DNA of 10,151 nucleotides from JBHIBD01 sp046758865 (lineage in GTDB: Bacteria > Planctomycetota > Brocadiia > Brocadiales > Bathyanammoxibiaceae). The notes under the pieces are model-generated. The model did no database searches, was not told the DNA's origin, and was given only the letters and a program-made list of their open reading frames with translations. A program made the translations under genes and the position numbers. Every line of letters starts with the position of its first letter. The first letter of the stretch is position 1. The stretch covers positions 1 through 10,151 of the forward strand of contig JBHIBD010000072.1 in assembly GCA_046758865.1 (NCBI GenBank). Reading direction: 5' to 3'. Shown here piece after piece: positions 6,801-10,151 of the stretch.

Positions 6801-7018
6801 ACCTAAACTATGTCATTGACTATCCTCAACTCTTCCTACAAAGATTGGTGAAGATCTTCTTTGAGGCCTTCACCAGGCTTGGCTACCGGGCCATCTTCGG
6901 TGTTGAAGACGGCCTGAGCGCATTCCACAATGCCACCATAGAAAAGACCTGGCAGACCCCCGAGATAGTGGGTCCAAAGGAGGAGAGCCCGTTTAAGTTA
7001 CTTGACATTTCGGAGTAG
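3848..7018 (+). CDS. Lipoprotein with PA-IL-like domain and alkaline-phosphatase-superfamily phosphodiesterase domain
   Basis: The protein has 1056 residues. Residues 1-20 are a type II signal peptide (KRH, hydrophobic core, lipobox LLSC with Cys20), so it is probably anchored in the envelope. Residues about 28-163 resemble the PA-IL/LecA galactose-binding fold (ALIGKIG, LYLGIND, then DNRGNF, keeping Asp146 and Asp151/Asn152 where LecA binds calcium). Residues about 190-805 are a nucleotide pyrophosphatase/type I phosphodiesterase-like domain with a complete set of expected metal and catalytic residues: Asp200 (YLDG), nucleophile Thr241 (FPSTT), Asp384 and His388, Asp432-His433 (SDHGH) and His748 (DHGY), then the fold's closing RIVDVVPTVLNMVG. 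Calcium-loop-like sequences (DMDGDGELDED at 459, DQDQDG at 616) sit in an insertion. Residues about 816-1056 are unrecognised. HpnH starts one base after the stop. It should hydrolyse a phosphate mono- or diester outside the cytoplasm; the substrate is unknown, and a hopanoid link is inference. Confidence 0.85.
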   Translation: MKRHFFLFGLLALFCALLSCATIPLEEEITLGPNAIQVPATESWTKTDISVQPNQFIHIVAQGKIEIDKRSFFGRDYDYIVGPEGTYNFSKKVKDEEFPLPAAEAGPTPCYALIGKIGEDGDAFLIGRETVVKTAGGGNLYLGINDFNVGDNRGNFYAKVESYQDLPRELVTRDTRKIEEGTGVHSTPIEDARVLIIYLDGIDYNVLMEMAYKGYLPNIKKHFIDGGVDFPYSYTVFPSTTWTSTACFLSGNFNDLTGIKSDAFLDKRVGKMRHFFHPYGPITAARRMKPGAVGHIVDEYPRAEVLPTIFDRMEKSELKMYSTVLPVLFDHPPTFYGDILTNNLRYFGTHRIKSKFDKLNATFALHHVIKTENRVMYVWLPGVDARSHETPRGQWGAARKELYLIDRHIGDMIEKLKLEGIYDKTYMILYSDHGHIGGKDFINQAFDITHDFFYKSIIDMDGDGELDEDSGMGFNVKFVQHDESLHREHIGRDKQDFMAVGNMGYGAAVIYLPYKHKYSRNFAKRNSYYDLTHYQVHPTMKPVNILDRLLKVDYSERNKFPDVVASKPVDLLIVPVAKDTTLIINSQGLQALIEKRSTGEGKRSFEYRYRIITDFDQDQDGNNTFNTTKMKGIKQAGPAEASTEVGPTEEVTEGIMVVAEDPLHYTSTPSFMKYIGNNVDWLNDFHSAQEWLEATKECKYPDAVVAFSHFTSWDDSIKNLKERFAPDFGITSKKGWSFQTDLRLATDHGYPLRESMKIPLFVTGPNIKKGVINTTPHRIVDVVPTVLNMVGVEYDESALDGKAIADIYEGEAEEGPVFVRDKIVAFHTDSGLPVEYGMPTPELGYNMHDIDNPYDLHYLAADVATSFDQRGFRMTDDILDLFIPGPPVRPFDSAINAIARDFKAGQGDNLFVRRTSQLFEALRIRQFDISDGVSMLLFQFFFTQENFWRANLVIDWTQDIMGDFNRLLGAPVFHGEKGLIPGTKYLNYVIDYPQLFLQRLVKIFFEAFTRLGYRAIFGVEDGLSAFHNATIEKTWQTPEIVGPKEESPFKLLDISE

Positions 7019-7019
7019 G

Positions 7020-8015
7020 ATGCGAGTATCGGTAAAACTTGGCACTACCCTGACCAGCTATCTCCTGAAAAACAGATTAGCCTCCAGGGAAAGGTTCCCC
7101 CTGGTGCTCATGCTAGAGCCAACCCACCTGTGCAACCTCTCGTGTAAGGGCTGCGGGAGAATCATAGAGTTTAGCGACAATAGCAACCTTCTATCGGTAG
7201 AGGAGTGCCTCGGTGCGGCAGAGGAGTGTGGTGCGCCAGTGGTCTCGGTCACTGGCGGTGAGCCGCTTCTTCACCCACAGATAGACGAGATTATCAAAGG
7301 CTTGATGGATATGGGCCGATACATCTACCTCTGCACCAACGGCTTGCTGCTCGCCGAGACCCTGGATAGACTTGAACCAAGTAATTACCTCAACATTAAC
7401 GTACACATAGACGGGCTTGAATCCACTCACGATGAAATCACAGCACATGAAGGCTCGTTCAAACAGGCCATAGAGGCCATAAAGAAGGCAAAAACGCTTG
7501 GATTCAGGGTGTGCACCAACACCACCCTCTACCTTGACACAAAACCCGAAGAGATAGAGGAGCTATTTACCTGTCTGGAAGGGCTAGGGGTAGATGGGAT
7601 GCTGGTCTCCCCCGGGTTCAGCTTTGTGGACAACGCTGACGATATCTTCCTGACACGCGAGCAGATTCAAAAGCGATTCAGGTTCATATACGAACTATCA
7701 AAAAAGCACAAACTCCTTAACACCCCCCTGTACCTAAAATTCCTGACCGGCCAGAAGAAGCTAAGATGCACACCCTGGGGTAACCCAACCCGAAATACCC
7801 TCGGCTGGAAGAGCCCCTGCTACCTGATAACCGACAAACACTTCCCCACCTATAAGGAACTGATGGAAAAGACTGACTGGGAGTATTACCGCTCCGGCAA
7901 GGACCCCAGGTGTAAGAACTGCATGATGCACTGCGGTTTTGAGGCAAGCGTGATTCTGGAAGGTGTAAGTGGCGTCTCCGACATGCTGGAGATGGCCAAG
8001 TGGAGCTTTACATAA
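7020..8015 (+). CDS. hpnH: Radical SAM adenosylhopane synthase HpnH
   Basis: The 331-residue radical SAM enzyme matches the HpnH family. It cleaves S-adenosylmethionine and adds the 5'-deoxyadenosyl radical to diploptene to make adenosylhopane, the first C35 hopanoid. The N-terminal FPLVLMLEPTHLCNLSCKGC carries the CX3CX2C cluster (Cys38, Cys42, Cys45). GGEP follows at 79-82, then YLCTNGLL (103-110) and NVHIDGL (127-133). The C-terminal half has CTPWGNPTRNTLGW (250-263), PCYL, TDWEYY and a cysteine group (298, 301, 305), all typical of the family. I chose ATG 7020, one base after the lipoprotein stop, with GGAG at 7012-7015. An in-frame TTG at 7002 would add six residues and overlap the upstream gene. 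Translation is probably coupled to the lipoprotein gene. It ends in a double stop (TAATAA), convergent with shc. No missing residue was noted. Confidence 0.95.
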   Translation: MRVSVKLGTTLTSYLLKNRLASRERFPLVLMLEPTHLCNLSCKGCGRIIEFSDNSNLLSVEECLGAAEECGAPVVSVTGGEPLLHPQIDEIIKGLMDMGRYIYLCTNGLLLAETLDRLEPSNYLNINVHIDGLESTHDEITAHEGSFKQAIEAIKKAKTLGFRVCTNTTLYLDTKPEEIEELFTCLEGLGVDGMLVSPGFSFVDNADDIFLTREQIQKRFRFIYELSKKHKLLNTPLYLKFLTGQKKLRCTPWGNPTRNTLGWKSPCYLITDKHFPTYKELMEKTDWEYYRSGKDPRCKNCMMHCGFEASVILEGVSGVSDMLEMAKWSFT

Positions 8016-8018
8016 TAA

Positions 8019-8039
8019 ACCCGCTACAATTAGCAGGGT
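8019..8039. terminator. Short imperfect hairpin between convergent hpnH and shc
   Basis: ACCCGCTA (8019-8026) pairs with TAGC-A-GGGT (8031-8039) around a CAAT loop, eight pairs with one bulged A. It fills most of the 30-bp gap between the two stop codons. No T-tract follows on either strand, so it is a weak or factor-assisted terminator at best. Confidence 0.35.
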
Positions 8040-8045
8040 GCAGGG

Positions 8046-10106
8046 CTACCTCACCCCTACCTTCTCCCTCAGCCTCCTGCGCCTCAGATTCCTATAGCGG
8101 CTCAGGGCCATCAGGGGGAAATAATTGCGATAGAGGTGATACTCTAGATAGAAAAACCCGGGGAAACCAGTGGCGTTCCACTCGTCCTCGTCCCAGGTAC
8201 CGTCATCCTTCTGGGTGCTGATTAGATACTCTATGCCTTTCTCTACCTCGGGGCATTCCACCTCGTCAGCCGCAAGGAGCCCCATCACGGCCCAGGCAGT
8301 CTGCGAAGGTGTAGCAGGGCCTTTACCCTTAAATGCGGGGTCATGGTAACTCATGCACCTTTCGCCCCAGCCGCCGTTGGACAACTGCACGCCCTTCAAC
8401 CAGGCCACCGCCCTCTTTATATACTCCTTGTCCATATCCTCCCCAACGGAGGCAAGCCCTGTCAATGCTGACCACGTACCATATATATAATTGTTCCCCC
8501 AACGGCCAAACCAAGAGCCATCCTCCTCCTGCTCCTTCTTGAGGAATTCTACCGCCCTTGCCACGGCCTTATGTTCCATGCCGAACCCTACCCTCCCAAA
8601 CCAGTCCAGACACCTTCCGGTGACATCACTGGTCGAGGGGTCAAGGATCGCACCAAAATCTGCAAAAGGGATATGATTCAGAAACCTCTTGTTATTATCC
8701 TTATCAAAGGCCCCCCAGCCACCGTCCCTGCCCTGCATACCCAGGAGCCACTTTGTGCCCCTGAGGAGCGCCTTCTCCTTTCTTGCCCCCGCCTCTAGCA
8801 GTGCAATGCGTTGAAGCCCCATCAGCACTACGGCAGAGTCGTCCGTATCAGGATACCACTCACAGGCATATTCAAAATACCACCCGCTCGGCTCCACATT
8901 GGGGTTCTTTATACGCCAGTCCCCGTAGTTCCGCACCTCCTTACTAAGGAGCCACCTGCCGGCCTTAATAAGCCCTGGATGGTTCCTGGGCAGACCGGAA
9001 TCATGCAGTGCTATCACCGTCCAACCAGTATCCCACACCGGTGAGGTGCACGGCTGCATGCGGAGGCTGTCCTCCTCCTCTATCTTAAGCAGCTCCACCT
9101 CCCGCAGCTGCCTCTTTATCTCAGGATGGTCATTGGGATAACCCAGGGCCTTCAGGGCAAATATGGTGTTTATAATCCCCGGCCATATAGCACCAAGACC
9201 TGCCGACTTCTCAAGTCGCGACAACACCCAGCGGGTCGCCTTCCTCACGGCAATCTCCCTGAGGAAGCGGATGGGACGCCTCTGATAGCGCTTAAAGAGC
9301 CTGTCTATGGTTATAAAGAAATTATACCAGGTGAGCTCGGGCCGCTCCCATATTATATCATCCTTAGAAACCTCTCTGGGCATGACGTATAGCTCATTTA
9401 TGTTGAAACCGACATCCACTGTGTAATTCCGTGCCTGCACAATCGTCAGGGGGATTACGATGCACCTCGACCAGTAGGATATCTCATAGATATTAAACGG
9501 AAAAATGGTAGGAAGGAGCATCGCCTCCACCGGTGTGGCCGGGGCCCACTTCGGGTCTAGCTGCCTGAAGATAGAGAGATATATCTTCATAAAGGCGTTG
9601 CACTTCATAATCCCACCGAGCCCCAGAATGCACTCTTTGGCCCTCTGCATAAAGGGTTCATCCGGGGAGAAGCCCGCAAGCCTGAGTGCAAAGTATGCCT
9701 TCACAGACGCACTTATCTCGCTCGGCCCATTGGCATAGATGTTCCACCCGCCGTCAGGGAGCTGCTTGCTGAGGATATAGTTGGTCGCCTTCCTCTGCTG
9801 GACGGGGTCTACCCCCCCACCAGAGGCAGCCAGGAGGTGCATGAGCAGGATGTAATCAGAGGTAAGGGTTGTATCTGCCTCCAGCTCACCTACCCAGTGC
9901 CCGTCCGGTCTCTGAATGCCCAGCAAAAAACTCTGTGTCCTCTGGATGGCATTCTCCACCTCCGTTGCAGGCGTCTCAGGCAGAAAATCCTTGGGCGCAT
10001 TATAGGCGAACCTGTCCAGGACGGCCTCTGGGATGCTCCCGTCTGCATTTATCGCCTGCCAGCGCATGTTGATTCTGTCGAGGAACCCCGGAATCAGCTC
10101 GTCCAT
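8046..10106 (-). CDS. shc: Squalene-hopene cyclase
   Basis: The 686-residue class II triterpene cyclase has normal family length. It protonates squalene and cyclises it to hopene/hopanol as a monotopic membrane enzyme. The catalytic acid motif DTDD is at 420-423 (EWYPDTDDSAVV). QW-type repeats are visible: QRPDGHWVGE (65-74), QLPDGGWNIY (115-124), QGRDGGWGAF (458-467), EEDGSWFGRWG (527-537), QLSNGGWGE (574-582) and KDDGTWDEDEWNATGFPG (633-650). The C-terminal FFYLEYHLYRNYFPLMALSRY is also characteristic. Neither a frameshift nor a loss of motif is seen. It supplies the diploptene used by HpnH, encoded convergently next door. The ATG at 10104-10106 has no Shine-Dalgarno site, and a TATAAT lies only eight bases upstream. 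The next in-frame Met is residue 14. Also known as hpnF. Assignment is very secure; a cyclase with another product (tetrahymanol, sporulenol) is unlikely from these motifs and this context. Confidence 0.97.
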   Translation of the reverse strand: MDELIPGFLDRINMRWQAINADGSIPEAVLDRFAYNAPKDFLPETPATEVENAIQRTQSFLLGIQRPDGHWVGELEADTTLTSDYILLMHLLAASGGGVDPVQQRKATNYILSKQLPDGGWNIYANGPSEISASVKAYFALRLAGFSPDEPFMQRAKECILGLGGIMKCNAFMKIYLSIFRQLDPKWAPATPVEAMLLPTIFPFNIYEISYWSRCIVIPLTIVQARNYTVDVGFNINELYVMPREVSKDDIIWERPELTWYNFFITIDRLFKRYQRRPIRFLREIAVRKATRWVLSRLEKSAGLGAIWPGIINTIFALKALGYPNDHPEIKRQLREVELLKIEEEDSLRMQPCTSPVWDTGWTVIALHDSGLPRNHPGLIKAGRWLLSKEVRNYGDWRIKNPNVEPSGWYFEYACEWYPDTDDSAVVLMGLQRIALLEAGARKEKALLRGTKWLLGMQGRDGGWGAFDKDNNKRFLNHIPFADFGAILDPSTSDVTGRCLDWFGRVGFGMEHKAVARAVEFLKKEQEEDGSWFGRWGNNYIYGTWSALTGLASVGEDMDKEYIKRAVAWLKGVQLSNGGWGERCMSYHDPAFKGKGPATPSQTAWAVMGLLAADEVECPEVEKGIEYLISTQKDDGTWDEDEWNATGFPGFFYLEYHLYRNYFPLMALSRYRNLRRRRLREKVGVR

Positions 10107-10114
10107 GACAGAAA

Positions 10115-10142
10115 ATTATATGAAAATGAACCCAAAAATCAA
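10115..10142 (-). promoter_or_regulatory. Candidate promoter of shc, close to the start codon
   Basis: On the minus strand TTGATT (10137-10142, 4 of 6 to TTGACA) and a consensus TATAAT (10115-10120) are separated by 16 bases. Eight bases (TTTCTGTC) separate the -10 box from the shc ATG, so transcription would begin within a base or two of the ATG. This implies a leaderless message if both the promoter and the start codon are right. Confidence 0.5.
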
Positions 10143-10151
10143 CCAGGCAGA

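Noticed and set aside
7002..7019. TTG at 7002 as the start of hpnH
   Set aside because: It is possible but overlaps the upstream gene, and the nearest purine-rich site (AAAGGAGGAG at 6977-6986) is too far away; ATG 7020 has GGAG at suitable distance and fits the family N-terminus better.
8046..10106. Plus-strand open frames inside the shc region (several of 60-90 codons)
   Set aside because: They are antisense to a full-length cyclase, with Pro/Ser/Arg-rich composition and no ribosome binding sites or family motifs.

Overview
The window is bacterial and carries a hopanoid (sterol-like lipid) side-chain locus. Three of its seven genes are recognisable as hopanoid genes: squalene-hopene cyclase (shc), the radical SAM adenosylhopane synthase (hpnH), and the hopanoid-associated nucleoside phosphorylase (hpnG). 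A long lipoprotein with a type II signal peptide points to a didermic (Gram-negative) cell envelope. The combination would fit a hopanoid-producing planctomycete of the anammox type, but also Nitrospirota, Methylomirabilota, Desulfobacterota or similar. The sequence alone does not settle this, and I hold the taxonomy with low confidence.

Layout from left to right. Positions 1-1121 (+) hold the 3' part of a TPR-repeat protein whose start lies outside the window. A 9-bp hairpin in the short convergent gap is probably a shared terminator. On the minus strand, 3567 down to 1183, hpnG, purE and mtnA follow one another with 1-bp and 20-bp gaps and look like one operon. A 280-bp AT-rich divergent region (3568-3847) follows. 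On the plus strand from 3848, a 1056-residue lipoprotein (PA-IL-like domain plus alkaline-phosphatase-superfamily phosphodiesterase domain plus unknown C-terminal domain) is followed after one base by hpnH (to 8015). A 30-bp convergent gap separates hpnH from shc, which runs on the minus strand from 10106 to 8046, with its likely promoter at the right edge.

How the genes fit together. Shc cyclises squalene to hopene (diploptene). HpnH adds the 5'-deoxyadenosyl radical from SAM to diploptene to give adenosylhopane. HpnG removes adenine, leaving a ribose (or ribose-1-phosphate) attached to hopane. The steps from there to bacteriohopanetetrol are incompletely known. MtnA, in the hpnG operon, isomerises 5-substituted ribose-1-phosphates, and the product expected of an HpnG phosphorolysis is such a compound. 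The phosphatase/phosphodiesterase-like lipoprotein is translationally linked to hpnH. These two are the best candidates in the window for undescribed hopanoid-tailoring functions, although ordinary methionine salvage (MtnA) and an unrelated envelope function (lipoprotein) remain the null explanations. PurE is probably housekeeping purine synthesis, though one conserved active-site histidine is replaced by alanine.

I saw no tRNA, rRNA, CRISPR array, insertion sequence, integrase or phage gene. The only non-coding stretch approaching 300 bases is 3568-3847.
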